This document shows, piece by piece, positions 48,951 through 57,742 of a DNA stretch of 64,000 nucleotides (position 1 is the first letter of the stretch; each line of letters starts with the position of its first letter). The notes beneath the pieces were generated by a model. It was given only the letters and a program-made list of their open reading frames with translations, had not been told where the DNA came from and did not search any database. Made by a program: the position numbers and the translations under genes. The stretch is from assembly GCF_000272005.1 (NCBI RefSeq), contig NZ_AKKU01000015.1:248001-312000 (forward strand), read 5' to 3'. The DNA is from Alishewanella agri BL06 (GTDB lineage Bacteria; Pseudomonadota; Gammaproteobacteria; Enterobacterales; Alteromonadaceae).

Positions 48951-49295
48951 ATGAATACCCAGGGCGAGCTTTATGAACAACTGGCCGCAGACTATCTCGC
49001 GGCCCAGGGGCTGCAGTTGGTCAGCCGTAACTTTCAGTGTAAAGCCGGCGAAATTGATTTAATTATGCGTCAGGGTCAGTATTGGGTATTTGTTGAGGTA
49101 AAATATCGGGCCAGTAACGCTTATGGCGGCGCTCTGGCCGCGGTTACCCGTAGTAAACAGCTTAAAGTGATTAGGGCGGTGCAACTTTACCGCCAGCTGC
49201 ACCGGCTTGGCGACCAACCATGTCGTATTGATGTACTGGCAATTGAGGGCCGTGGCCCCTACCAGTACAACTGGCTAACCAACGCCTTCAGTTAA
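48951..49295 (+). CDS. yraN: YraN-family endonuclease-like protein (UPF0102)
   Basis: 114 residues. Family pattern GELYEQLAADYL (about 5-16), NFQCKAGEIDLIM (about 27-39) and WVFVEVKYR (about 45-53), the last being the PD-(D/E)xK-type core. Role in cells unclear. The ATG at 48951 gives the usual N-terminus; an extension upstream would overlap lpoA. Between lpoA and diaA as in E. coli. Confidence 0.93.
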   Translation: MNTQGELYEQLAADYLAAQGLQLVSRNFQCKAGEIDLIMRQGQYWVFVEVKYRASNAYGGALAAVTRSKQLKVIRAVQLYRQLHRLGDQPCRIDVLAIEGRGPYQYNWLTNAFS

Positions 49296-49306
49296 CAGGA
49301 CTCAGG

Positions 49307-49894
49307 ATGCAGGAACATATCAGACATCTGTTTAGCGAAAATATTCAAACCATGATCGCCACCAGCGAAGCGTTGGCCGGTCCGATCGAAAGCAGCGCCC
49401 TGTTGATTGTTGAGGCGCTGATTAACGGTGGTAAAGTCATCTGCTGTGGTGAGGGTGCTACTGCCAGTCTGGCTGGACATTTTGCCCAATTGCTGCTGGA
49501 CCAGTTTGAAACCGAGCGGCCCTGTTTACCCGCTTTTGCGCTGCAGGCCGATGCCTCCAGCCTGCAACCCGCTAATCAGCCCAATTATGATTATCTGGCC
49601 CGCCAGGTTCGGGCGCTGGGACAACCTGCAGATATTCTGTTAGTGATTTCACTAAATGGTGCAGAACAGAGTTTACTGCGCGCTACGGAAGCGGCACTGA
49701 CTAACGATATGAAAGTGATAGCGCTTACGGTTGACAACAGTAGCGAATTATCCGGCTTGTTAAATCAGCAGGATGTCGAACTCAAGGTGCCAGCACACCG
49801 GCCAGCCCGGGTAGTAGAGTGCTATACCTTTTTACTACATTGTTTATGTGAGTTAATTGATATGACGCTGTTTCCGCAGCAAGGAGAGTTTTAA
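49307..49894 (+). CDS. diaA: DnaA initiator-associating protein DiaA (SIS domain)
   Basis: 195 residues, single SIS domain. Conserved parts are ALINGGKVICCGEGATASLAGHFAQLLL (two blocks, about 37-64), DILLVISLNG (about 108-117) and a C-terminal helix. DiaA tetramers bind DnaA and help oriC initiation. GmhA is a paralogue, but the context with yraN and dolP favours DiaA. It shares one base with dolP's start (TAATG). Confidence 0.93.
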   Translation: MQEHIRHLFSENIQTMIATSEALAGPIESSALLIVEALINGGKVICCGEGATASLAGHFAQLLLDQFETERPCLPAFALQADASSLQPANQPNYDYLARQVRALGQPADILLVISLNGAEQSLLRATEAALTNDMKVIALTVDNSSELSGLLNQQDVELKVPAHRPARVVECYTFLLHCLCELIDMTLFPQQGEF

Positions 49895-50457
49895 TGAGTA
49901 AACTGATTCCCGTTCTCGCCGCCCTGATGTTGCTGCAAGGCTGTGCGGCAGCAGTGGTTGCCGGTGGTGCGACAGCGGTGACTGCCGCCAATGACCGTCG
50001 CACCCTTGGCTCGCAAATTGACGACAATGGTATCGTAATCAAGGCCAGACGCGCGCTGAGCCAGGACGGCTTAACCGCCAAGGGCAGCAATATTAACGTC
50101 ACCAGCTATAACGGTGTGGTGCTGCTAACCGGGCAAACCGCCAGCGAGCAGGTCAAAGATCAAGCACAGCGGCTGGTACAGGATATTCCAAGCGTCAAAC
50201 AAGTACATAACCAGATTCGGCTCGGTAATAATACCTCGCTGACCACCCGCACCCGCGACAGCTGGATCAGTACCAAGGTAAAAAGCCAGCTGCTTGCTGA
50301 TGAACAAGTCAGCGGCTTAAACATTAGAGTGATCACCGAAAACCAGGAAGTGTTTTTAATGGGCCTGGTCGGCGGCCCCGAGGCAGATAAAGCCGTTGAT
50401 ATCGCCCGTAATGTGGAAGGCGTAGTGCGCGTAATTAAGGCGTTTGAACAGCCTTAA
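49894..50457 (+). CDS. dolP: BON-domain outer-membrane lipoprotein DolP
   Basis: 187 residues. Lipobox LLQGC (Cys17), then two BON domains: about 45-112 (INVTSYNGVVLLTGQT) and about 120-187 (VFLMGLVGG). DolP (YraP) supports outer-membrane integrity and binds anionic phospholipid near division sites. Cotranscribed with yraN and diaA. Confidence 0.92.
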   Translation: MSKLIPVLAALMLLQGCAAAVVAGGATAVTAANDRRTLGSQIDDNGIVIKARRALSQDGLTAKGSNINVTSYNGVVLLTGQTASEQVKDQAQRLVQDIPSVKQVHNQIRLGNNTSLTTRTRDSWISTKVKSQLLADEQVSGLNIRVITENQEVFLMGLVGGPEADKAVDIARNVEGVVRVIKAFEQP

Positions 50458-50477
50458 GTCCGGGCGTTGGCTTTGTA

Positions 50478-50506
50478 CTGATAACCGGCTGATTACCGGT
50501 TATCAG
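50478..50506. terminator. Hairpin between dolP and DUF599 gene
   Basis: An 11-bp perfect stem CTGATAACCGG-CTGATTA-CCGGTTATCAG lies at the convergent ends of dolP and the DUF599 gene and overlaps the latter's stop codon. No long T-run. Confidence 0.55.
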
Positions 50507-51180
50507 CATTCCTGTAAGGCTTTCAAAATTTTAGAGTGAAATTCCCGCTGTTTCAGGATCAGCACTACCAGCACCGTCACCACCATAAAGATCCAGGCAT
50601 CAATAAACCAGGTCAAAGCGGCCAGCGAAAAGTATATAGCTCTTAAGCCATAGTTGAACGAGTGACCGGCCTGATCAATGACTTTAGCCGTGCGGTTAGC
50701 GTACAACAGTTGTTCTTCGTCAGTCAGGGCTTTACCGTCCGGCGCAGCGCCGATTAACACACCGCCAAAGCCATACTGGCGTAACGACCAGGTAAACTGA
50801 AAAAAACCAAACACATAAATAAAGGCTAACAGCAGAATTTTTACCTGAATTTGCGTTTCCGACTGCACACTCCACGGGATCAAGCCGCTGAGTACATGAC
50901 TTAGCCGCTCACTGGAGGTTAATACCGTCAACAAACCGGCCAGAATCAGCAAACAGCTGGAGGCGAAAAACGACACATTGCGTTCCAGTGTGGAAATCAA
51001 GCCGACGTCGGCCATTTTATTATCGCGGCGCAGCATCTGTTGCATCCAGTGATTGCGTTTACGGCGCATTTCAAAGGATAAACAACTCACTACCTTAGCC
51101 TTGCGCTTGGCATACAGCGTATAACCACTCCATACCAGACTAAACCAGCCCAAGGCCAGAATATCGACCCAACTTAACAT
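50503..51180 (-). CDS. DUF599-family membrane protein
   Basis: 225 residues with four to five membrane helices (about 3-20, 65-88, 110-135, 185-220). Family features are the N-terminal DILALGWFSLVWSGYTLY (about 5-22) and the RNHWMQQMLRRDNKMADVGLI stretch (blocks about 42-62). Function is unknown for the family. ATG at 51180 has a G-rich ribosome site; a GTG four codons upstream is possible. Stands alone between dolP and recQ. Confidence 0.85.
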   Translation of the reverse strand: MLSWVDILALGWFSLVWSGYTLYAKRKAKVVSCLSFEMRRKRNHWMQQMLRRDNKMADVGLISTLERNVSFFASSCLLILAGLLTVLTSSERLSHVLSGLIPWSVQSETQIQVKILLLAFIYVFGFFQFTWSLRQYGFGGVLIGAAPDGKALTDEEQLLYANRTAKVIDQAGHSFNYGLRAIYFSLAALTWFIDAWIFMVVTVLVVLILKQREFHSKILKALQEC

Positions 51181-51442
51181 ATGCGCCCCCACTGCTGCTA
51201 TTGAACTCTAGTGTACACCTAAACGCAAAGGTTAGACATAACATACAGTTAAGACGAGTCTCGTGCCAAGCACGATCGGTACGCCTTAATCTTTATGTCC
51301 TTACTCCGGAGTCATAATTCCCTCACTGCTAAGCCAATTGCTTGCAGTGTTATGGCTTAATCGTCTCCGGCAAAGTAAGCGGGACTGTAAACCGTCGGCT
51401 TTTCTGCATACAATAGCGGTTTTGCAAACAGGTGGAGTCCGG

Positions 51443-53263
51443 GTGCCCGAGCAACTGCTTACAGCGTTAAAACAGATCTTCGGTTACAGCAGTTGGCGAG
51501 ATGGTCAGGCTGAGATCATTGCTGCTGCTCTGGCCGGACGGGACTGTTTTGTGCTGTTACCGACTGGCGGCGGCAAGTCACTCTGTTATCAGTTACCCGC
51601 GCTGCAATTACCCAAAGTCACTGTCGTGGTTTCCCCATTGATGTCACTGATGAAAGATCAGGTCGACACCTTGCAGGCCAATGGTATCGCAGCGGCCTAT
51701 GTTAACAGCAGCCTGAGCCGCGAAGCGGTGCTGGAGGTACTGAATCAGCTGCGTTATGACGAGTTAAAGTTACTGTATGTCGCGCCAGAGCGCTTGTTAC
51801 AGCCGCAGTTTATTGAGCGCTTGCAGGAAGTCGGCGTTAGCCTGTTCGCCATTGATGAAGCCCATTGTGTCTCTCAGTGGGGCCATGATTTCCGGCCAGA
51901 CTATATGGCACTGGCGCAGCTGCGGCAACATTTCCCCGGCGTACCGGTAATGGCGTTAACCGCTACGGCCGATCCGGCGACCCAGCAGGATATCGTGCAG
52001 CAGCTGGCGTTACAGCAACCCTTTATCCATCGCGGCAGCTTTGACCGCCCGAATATCCGCTATACGGTACAGGAAAAATTCCGGCCGCTGGAGCAGTTGC
52101 TGGCGTACCTGAAGCAACAAGAAAACCACAGCGGCATTATTTACTGTAGCTCGCGGCGTAAAGTCGATGAGCTGACGGCCCAGCTACAGGAAAAAGGCTT
52201 TAAAGCCGCCGCTTATCATGCTGGGCATGATGCCACGCACCGGCAGCAGGTACAGGATGCCTTTAAACGTGACGATCTGGCGCTGATTGTTGCCACTGTT
52301 GCTTTTGGTATGGGGGTTGATAAACCTAATATCCGCTTTGTGGTGCATTTTGAATTGCCACGTACCATCGAGGCGTATTATCAGGAAACCGGCCGCGCCG
52401 GTCGCGACGGCGTCGCGGCAGAAGCTTTGCTGTTGTTCGATCCGGCCGACATTGGCCGGATGAAACGTTGGTTGCAAACCGAAGAGAACAACCTTCGGGC
52501 TGAAGTGACCTGGCAGCGCTTTTTATCGATGGCCGCTTTCGCTGAAGCTCAGACTTGCCGGCGTTTAGTGTTACTGAACTATTTTGGTGAAGCCCGGCAA
52601 CAGCCGTGTGGTAACTGCGATATTTGCCTGAATCCGCCACAACGTTTTGATGGCACTGAACTGGCGCAAAAGGCACTGTCTTGTGTGTACCGGGTTAATC
52701 AAAACTTTGGTTTGCATCATGTGATTGAAGTATTGCGCGGCAGCCAGAGCCAAAAGGTACTGGATTTAGGCCACGATAAACTTTCCACCTGGGGTCTGGG
52801 CAAGGAGCTGAGTCACGATTACTGGTTAAGTATCTTCCGGCAATTGATTCACCATGGCTTATTGCAACAGGATATCAGTCATCACTCGGTATTACGCTTG
52901 CTGCCGGTGGCACGGCCTATCTTGCGCGGTGAACAACGGCTACAACTTGCGGTACCGCGCTTACAAAGCGCACCCAAAATGGCCAGCAGCAAACTGGCTG
53001 TGCAACACTATGATCGGGTGTTATTTGCCCGGTTACGGGCGCTACGCAAAGCCATCGCCGAGCGGGATGATGTGCCACCCTTTGTGGTATTCAGTGATGC
53101 CACCCTGATTGATATGTGCCAGAAACTGCCAACAGATCAACCAACCATGCTCAGTGTCAGCGGTGTCGGACAGACGAAACTCAGCCGCTATGGCGATGAT
53201 TTTATGACAGAAATTTGCCGTTATTTAGATGAAGATGTCCCTGCTGGGGGTAAACTGGCATAA
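51443..53263 (+). CDS. recQ: ATP-dependent DNA helicase RecQ
   Basis: 606 residues, typical. Walker A LLPTGGGKSLCYQLPAL (about 44-60), DEAH (about 140-143), QETGRAGRDG (about 320-329). The zinc-binding cysteines of the RQC region include CGNCDIC (about 376-382), and an HRDC domain follows at about 525-600. It unwinds recombination intermediates. The GTG at 51443, with GGAG five bases ahead, gives the normal length; an upstream ATG at 51338 would add 35 unlikely residues. The 3' end overlaps the cytochrome gene on the other strand by 43 bases. Confidence 0.94.
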   Translation: MPEQLLTALKQIFGYSSWRDGQAEIIAAALAGRDCFVLLPTGGGKSLCYQLPALQLPKVTVVVSPLMSLMKDQVDTLQANGIAAAYVNSSLSREAVLEVLNQLRYDELKLLYVAPERLLQPQFIERLQEVGVSLFAIDEAHCVSQWGHDFRPDYMALAQLRQHFPGVPVMALTATADPATQQDIVQQLALQQPFIHRGSFDRPNIRYTVQEKFRPLEQLLAYLKQQENHSGIIYCSSRRKVDELTAQLQEKGFKAAAYHAGHDATHRQQVQDAFKRDDLALIVATVAFGMGVDKPNIRFVVHFELPRTIEAYYQETGRAGRDGVAAEALLLFDPADIGRMKRWLQTEENNLRAEVTWQRFLSMAAFAEAQTCRRLVLLNYFGEARQQPCGNCDICLNPPQRFDGTELAQKALSCVYRVNQNFGLHHVIEVLRGSQSQKVLDLGHDKLSTWGLGKELSHDYWLSIFRQLIHHGLLQQDISHHSVLRLLPVARPILRGEQRLQLAVPRLQSAPKMASSKLAVQHYDRVLFARLRALRKAIAERDDVPPFVVFSDATLIDMCQKLPTDQPTMLSVSGVGQTKLSRYGDDFMTEICRYLDEDVPAGGKLA

Positions 53264-53541
53264 AAGGCCGCGATATCAGCAATATCTTGTTCAGATAATC
53301 CTGCCGCCATCGGTGACATCACCGCATGACGGCGCTCACCGTCGCGATAGGCTTTAATCGCTAACTGCAGGTATTTCACTTTTTGACCGGCCAGATTTGG
53401 GTATTCGGCGATAACCGCTATACCATCCGCGCCATGGCAGGCAACACAGACGGCGGCTTTCTGCCGGCCACGCTCCGCATCAGTAGCCGAAACCAATCCT
53501 GATAACGCAAGCAGCAAGGCTGCAACAACAAACTTGTACAT
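53221..53541 (-). CDS. Periplasmic c-type cytochrome, class I monoheme
   Basis: 106 residues. Signal peptide ending near SATDA (about 19-22), heme motif CVACH (32-36), PNLAGQ (about 49-54) and the Met axial ligand in VMSPMAAGL (about 74-82), the pattern of cytochrome c4/c5-like domains. It would carry electrons in the periplasm. Single gene, tail to tail with recQ and divergent from the 7TM-DISM gene. Confidence 0.9.
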   Translation of the reverse strand: MYKFVVAALLLALSGLVSATDAERGRQKAAVCVACHGADGIAVIAEYPNLAGQKVKYLQLAIKAYRDGERRHAVMSPMAAGLSEQDIADIAAFYASLPPAGTSSSK

Positions 53542-53635
53542 GACGATCCCTCTGTTCTATTATCATGCTTCTATTTATCCGCTAAAGCGGGTGTCGCATC
53601 AAGCCATCTGCACGTCTAAACTGGAGAATCTTAAT

Positions 53636-54805
53636 TTGTTGTCGCTGCGAGCAGTTTGGCTGTATCTGGCACTGTTATGCCTTCCCTGTTTGGCTCAGGA
53701 GCAACCGGCACCGCAAGCTGAACAATTATTACAACAGGCATTACTGCTTGGTAATCTGCAATATCAGATCACACCGGCAAGCACGACCGCCGAACAATTG
53801 GTACGCGATCCGGCACAGTTTCATAGCTTCCGGCCACTGAGCGGACGGCAAGCCACCTTACGTCTCAATGAGCAACAAGTACTATGGCTATTGATTAAGG
53901 TCAGCAATCCTTATCCGGAAAGCTGGCAAGCCATGCTGTATTACCCGTTTTTGCCGGCTGACCGCATTAGCTTTTATCAACTGCAGCCTGAAATTCCCAG
54001 TGTCAAACTGCTGGGCAAAAGTGGCAGCCTGCTGCCCTACAGTGAAAGGGCGTTGCCGTTACGCGGCTACAGCCAGCCGATCCAGTTCAAAGCTAACGAA
54101 CAGCACAGCTATTTGCTACAGATCCAGGACGCCGCTCTGCTCGGTACCCAGGTAAAACTGGGGACCTTGCCCATCCTGATGGCCGAAGAGCAGCAGCAAT
54201 TAGTAGGTGAGGCGCTGCTCACTGGCGCCTTACTGCTGCTGGTTATATTTACCCTCGCCATTGCCAGAGCGCATCGTAACCCGGCCTATATCAGCCTGGC
54301 ATTATTCTACCTGTGTTTTGCCCTGGTACTGAGTGTGCTAAACGGCTTAGGGTTCAGCTTGTTATGGCCAACCTATCCGGAGTTAAACCCGGTGTTGCTT
54401 TATATCAGTGTCGGGCTGTGTTTATTGGCCTTGACCCATTACTGTCGTCTGACTTTACTGCGCCAGTCTGGCAGCTGGGCCAGGTTGCTTAATGCGCTGG
54501 CCACCGCCAGCGCATTGTTACTGCTGTTTAGCCCGCTGTATGCCGATGGCGAATTGAAACTCAAATTACTGTTTAGCTGTGTTAGCCTGACCTTAAGTTT
54601 ATGCATTATTCAAGCTTTACTGGTTAGCCTGACCACTAACCTGGCCGGCGCACCGCGTTATGCGCTGCTAAGCACCCTGGCAACGCTCTGTTTGCTACTG
54701 GTACAAGCCAGGCATTTAGCCGGCTTTGCCGACTGGCTTAATCCTGGCTTACTGCTGTTAGTCGCCATTACCGCCTTAGCATTACCGCAACCCCGCCCGA
54801 ACTGA
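53636..54805 (+). CDS. 7TM-DISM sensor-like protein without an output domain
   Basis: 389 residues. Signal peptide ending near CLAQ, an extracellular 7TMR-DISMED2-type beta domain (about 25-175, with DPAQFHSFRPL and LNEQQVLWLLIKVSNPYPESW as marks), then seven closely spaced membrane helices (about 185-385). The protein ends after the last helix, whereas most family members continue into a kinase or GGDEF domain. The TTG at 53636 has GGAG nine bases upstream; an ATG frame start at 53534 would lack a sensible signal peptide. Signal unknown. Confidence 0.75.
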   Translation: MLSLRAVWLYLALLCLPCLAQEQPAPQAEQLLQQALLLGNLQYQITPASTTAEQLVRDPAQFHSFRPLSGRQATLRLNEQQVLWLLIKVSNPYPESWQAMLYYPFLPADRISFYQLQPEIPSVKLLGKSGSLLPYSERALPLRGYSQPIQFKANEQHSYLLQIQDAALLGTQVKLGTLPILMAEEQQQLVGEALLTGALLLLVIFTLAIARAHRNPAYISLALFYLCFALVLSVLNGLGFSLLWPTYPELNPVLLYISVGLCLLALTHYCRLTLLRQSGSWARLLNALATASALLLLFSPLYADGELKLKLLFSCVSLTLSLCIIQALLVSLTTNLAGAPRYALLSTLATLCLLLVQARHLAGFADWLNPGLLLLVAITALALPQPRPN

Positions 54806-54840
54806 CTATATTTTCGCCCCCCTCTTGCGCAGGTAATAAA

Positions 54841-54859
54841 GCGCCATTTAAAATGGCGC
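54841..54859. terminator. Hairpin before the YkgJ-type gene
   Basis: GCGCCATT-TAA-AATGGCGC, a perfect 8-bp stem, in the gap after the 7TM-DISM gene. It could end that transcript; no clear T-run follows. Confidence 0.45.
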
Positions 54860-54920
54860 AGCGGCAATTCCGCCGTTTCTATTTGACTATTCATTTACAG
54901 TTATTTCGTTCGGAGTCTGT

Positions 54921-55526
54921 ATGCAACGACTGCGTGAATTATCGCGTCGTGTTGAGGCTGTGTATGGCGAAATGGCGGACACCTTTTCCAGTTATCAGCA
55001 AGCTAGCGGCCTAACCTGCCGCAGTGGTTGTGGTGAGTGTTGTACTCAAACCACCATTGAAGCGACCGTGCTGGAAATGTTGCCGCTGGCATTACACCTG
55101 TTTGATCAGGGTAAGGCAGAGCAGACACTGACACAACTCGAAGAGTTACCAGAGGTTTCTGGCTGCTTTTTTTATCAACGGCTGTCTTTCGATGGCAAGC
55201 AAGGGCATTGCACCGTCTATCAGCAGCGGCCGAGCATTTGTCGGGTATTTGGCGCTGCCGGCTACCGCGACAAGCAACAACAAAAGTCGCTTTCAGTGTG
55301 TAAAGTGATCAAAAACGATAAGGCAGAACGTTATCAGCAGCACCTTATTATGCTGACTGAACAACCACCGCCGCTAATGATGCATGCTAAAGAGCAGGTC
55401 AGTCAGTTGGATTATGAATTAGGTAATAAACATTACCCAATCAATCTGGCGATGCGAATGGCGCTGGAAAAGGTACTGTTTAAAGCTTACTACAGTAGCT
55501 TTGATAACGATCAGCAAATTGCCTGA
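54921..55526 (+). CDS. YkgJ-family cysteine cluster protein
   Basis: 201 residues, cytoplasmic. The zinc/iron-chelating CxBxxCxxCC-like cluster is visible as CRSGCGECC (about 33-41). A second set is C-x-V-Y-x-x-R-P-x-x-C-R-x-F (about 92-105) with a later Cys near 122. These proteins are thought to hold a metal centre; the reaction is unknown. No operon partner; a good ribosome site CGGAG precedes the ATG. Confidence 0.85.
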   Translation: MQRLRELSRRVEAVYGEMADTFSSYQQASGLTCRSGCGECCTQTTIEATVLEMLPLALHLFDQGKAEQTLTQLEELPEVSGCFFYQRLSFDGKQGHCTVYQQRPSICRVFGAAGYRDKQQQKSLSVCKVIKNDKAERYQQHLIMLTEQPPPLMMHAKEQVSQLDYELGNKHYPINLAMRMALEKVLFKAYYSSFDNDQQIA

Positions 55527-55573
55527 GACTGACATTATGCTGGCTGCGATATGAACCGCAGCCAGCGATGCCG

Positions 55574-56593
55574 CTAGAACCCGCTTAATACGATTTTACC
55601 TACCGCCTTACCCGATTCGAGTAACGCATGAGCTTGTTTTAAATTGCTGGCATTAATGGTGCCATAGCTCTGCTTCAGCGTCGTTTTAATTTGGCCTTGC
55701 TCAATCAGCCGGCTTAAATCGTTGAGAATTTGTTGCTGCACCACCATATCGGCCGTACTAAACAGCGAGCGGGTAAACATAAACTCCCAATGCACTGAAA
55801 TACTCTTTTGTTTCAGCGGCATAATATCGATGCCATTTGCCGGATCGTCGATCAGTGCCAATTTGCCTTGTGGCGCTAACAGCTGCACCAGTTCCGCATA
55901 ATGCAGATCGGTTTGCGTCAGGCTGGCAACATGACTCACCGCAGCAATACCCAGTTGCTGTAATTGCGGGATCAATGGCTGGCTGTGATCTACCACATAA
56001 TGCGCGCCCAATTCTTTCACCCATTGCTGGGTTTCCGGCCGCGAAGCGGTAGCAACCAGAGTCACCGTGGTCAGCTGTCGAGCCAGTTGCACCAGAATCG
56101 AACCCACACCGCCGGCCGCGCCGGTAACCAGTAATACCGGCTTAGGGTGCTTTAAGCTGGGCGTGGCTAATTCCAGACGATCAAACAATAACTCCCAGGC
56201 CGTCAACGCTGTTAACGGCAGGGCGGCGGCCTGCTCAAAATTCAGGTTGGCCGGCATTTTACCGACAATCCGCTCATCGACTAACTGATACTCGGCATTC
56301 GAGCCCTGCCGCTGCAAAGCACCGGCATAGTAAACCCGATCGCCGACCTGAAAATTGCTAACCTCCGGCCCGACCGCGACCACTTCACCTGCCGCGTCCC
56401 AGCCCAGCACCTTATATTCACCCGCTGGTGGCGCTGCCCGTTTCCTAACCTTAGTATCGACCGGATTCACAGAAATCGCTGCGACCTTTACCAGCAGATC
56501 GCGTCCGGTAGCAACCGGTTGCGGCAGTTCTATGTCTAACAAAGCAGCTGGTTCAGTAATAGCTAGCGATTGTTGATACCCTACAGCTTTCAT
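55574..56593 (-). CDS. Zinc-type alcohol dehydrogenase-like / quinone oxidoreductase (MDR family)
   Basis: 339 residues. N-terminal GroES-like domain with VAAISVNPVDTKVRKR (about 37-52) and VLGWDAAGEVVAVG (about 62-75), a Rossmann domain with VTGAAGGVGSILVQLA (about 155-170) and the catalytic fold of ZADH1/QOR proteins. It lacks the classic structural zinc cysteines, so it is likely an NADPH-dependent reductase. It overlaps the upstream DUF4862 gene by four bases, so the two form an operon. Confidence 0.85.
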   Translation of the reverse strand: MKAVGYQQSLAITEPAALLDIELPQPVATGRDLLVKVAAISVNPVDTKVRKRAAPPAGEYKVLGWDAAGEVVAVGPEVSNFQVGDRVYYAGALQRQGSNAEYQLVDERIVGKMPANLNFEQAAALPLTALTAWELLFDRLELATPSLKHPKPVLLVTGAAGGVGSILVQLARQLTTVTLVATASRPETQQWVKELGAHYVVDHSQPLIPQLQQLGIAAVSHVASLTQTDLHYAELVQLLAPQGKLALIDDPANGIDIMPLKQKSISVHWEFMFTRSLFSTADMVVQQQILNDLSRLIEQGQIKTTLKQSYGTINASNLKQAHALLESGKAVGKIVLSGF

Positions 56594-57579
56594 GCTTGCT
56601 CCCCTTGTTCAGTTATCGCGGTATGTTGTTGCTGCAAAATGTTTAGCTGCGCCTGTAATAATGCCAAGCGCTCGGCCAGATTAGCAGTATGTGGTCGTAC
56701 GCCTATTTTCAACCCCAATACGGTCAATGCCTGCAGTGGCGCGGCTGCCGCCAGGGCAGCGGCTACTTGCTGCTCCGTTAACCAGGACACTGGCGAGCCC
56801 AGCTCTGGCTGCAAGGCGTTGCGGATCGGCTGATGACTATCACGCCAGGCGCCATACTCACTCTCTGTATCGGATACGCCGGAAAACATTAATCCGGCCA
56901 ATAAACCAGCTGTTTTTGCGGCTTGCAGATGTTGCACAGCAGTGGTGGGATCCCGGCCTTCAAAGACCGAACGTCCCCAGTTAATTACCACACCCAGGTT
57001 CGCCGCGCCTTGCTGTTTTAATTGGCTAAGTACCACCAGTTCATCCTGCAGGCTAAGAAAGCCTTTCGACGGTACTTGCGGTGGTAAGTACGCATCACAA
57101 TGCTCAACCAGTAGGCGAGCACCTTGCCAATCCCAGCTAAGTAGCTCTTGTAGCGATGCGGCGAAACACTCGGCGTTACCAGCCACTTTGTTACGGGCCG
57201 GGGCGCTGTGCAGCATAATGGCGGTGACTGCCCGACGGCCAAGGTGTTGATTAAGTTTATGCACAGCTTGCTGCGCTGCGCGCATAAATTGCAGCGCTGC
57301 CTGGCGGCCTGCTTCGTCGGTTGAGGCCAAGCCAAAACCAGGCTGCTGCGCTAATGCATTCATTACCCCGGGAATGGTAGTAAAAACATAGTCCCAATGT
57401 GGCGCTAACTGTTGTAAGAACCAATTGTCATCGTATTGATGCAGTTGCCCCAGAAATGGATGCTCCAAACCTTTTACACTATCCAGTGTGGCCAAACTAC
57501 GGTAATACGCAGCTTCGAGATCCGGGTCCCAGCCAGTGGTATTCGGAGAGGCGGCATAAGCGCCGAGAAAATATTGCAT
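56590..57579 (-). CDS. DUF4862-family protein (TIM-barrel-like)
   Basis: 329 residues without signal peptide. The opening GAYAASPN (about 6-13), the barrel-like blocks FTTIPGVM (about 66-73) and ARLLVEHCDAY (about 153-163) and NWGRSVFEGRD (about 204-214) fit DUF4862, a family with a xylose-isomerase-like barrel and no firm function. Coupled to the oxidoreductase gene, hinting at a shared small-molecule pathway; substrate unknown. Confidence 0.7.
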   Translation of the reverse strand: MQYFLGAYAASPNTTGWDPDLEAAYYRSLATLDSVKGLEHPFLGQLHQYDDNWFLQQLAPHWDYVFTTIPGVMNALAQQPGFGLASTDEAGRQAALQFMRAAQQAVHKLNQHLGRRAVTAIMLHSAPARNKVAGNAECFAASLQELLSWDWQGARLLVEHCDAYLPPQVPSKGFLSLQDELVVLSQLKQQGAANLGVVINWGRSVFEGRDPTTAVQHLQAAKTAGLLAGLMFSGVSDTESEYGAWRDSHQPIRNALQPELGSPVSWLTEQQVAAALAAAAPLQALTVLGLKIGVRPHTANLAERLALLQAQLNILQQQHTAITEQGEQA

Positions 57580-57742
57580 GCTCTATCCATTTGTCGCTGA
57601 TAATCAGCCTATCATAACCTGATTTTACCGAGTGTGCTGTGTACTGCGTCGCGCGCCATCTGCCACAGCATTGTCACGGCCGGCTAAAGTTACTACACTG
57701 CGACAGCTCATCCACCCTGCTGCTTAGATTTTAAGGATTATT

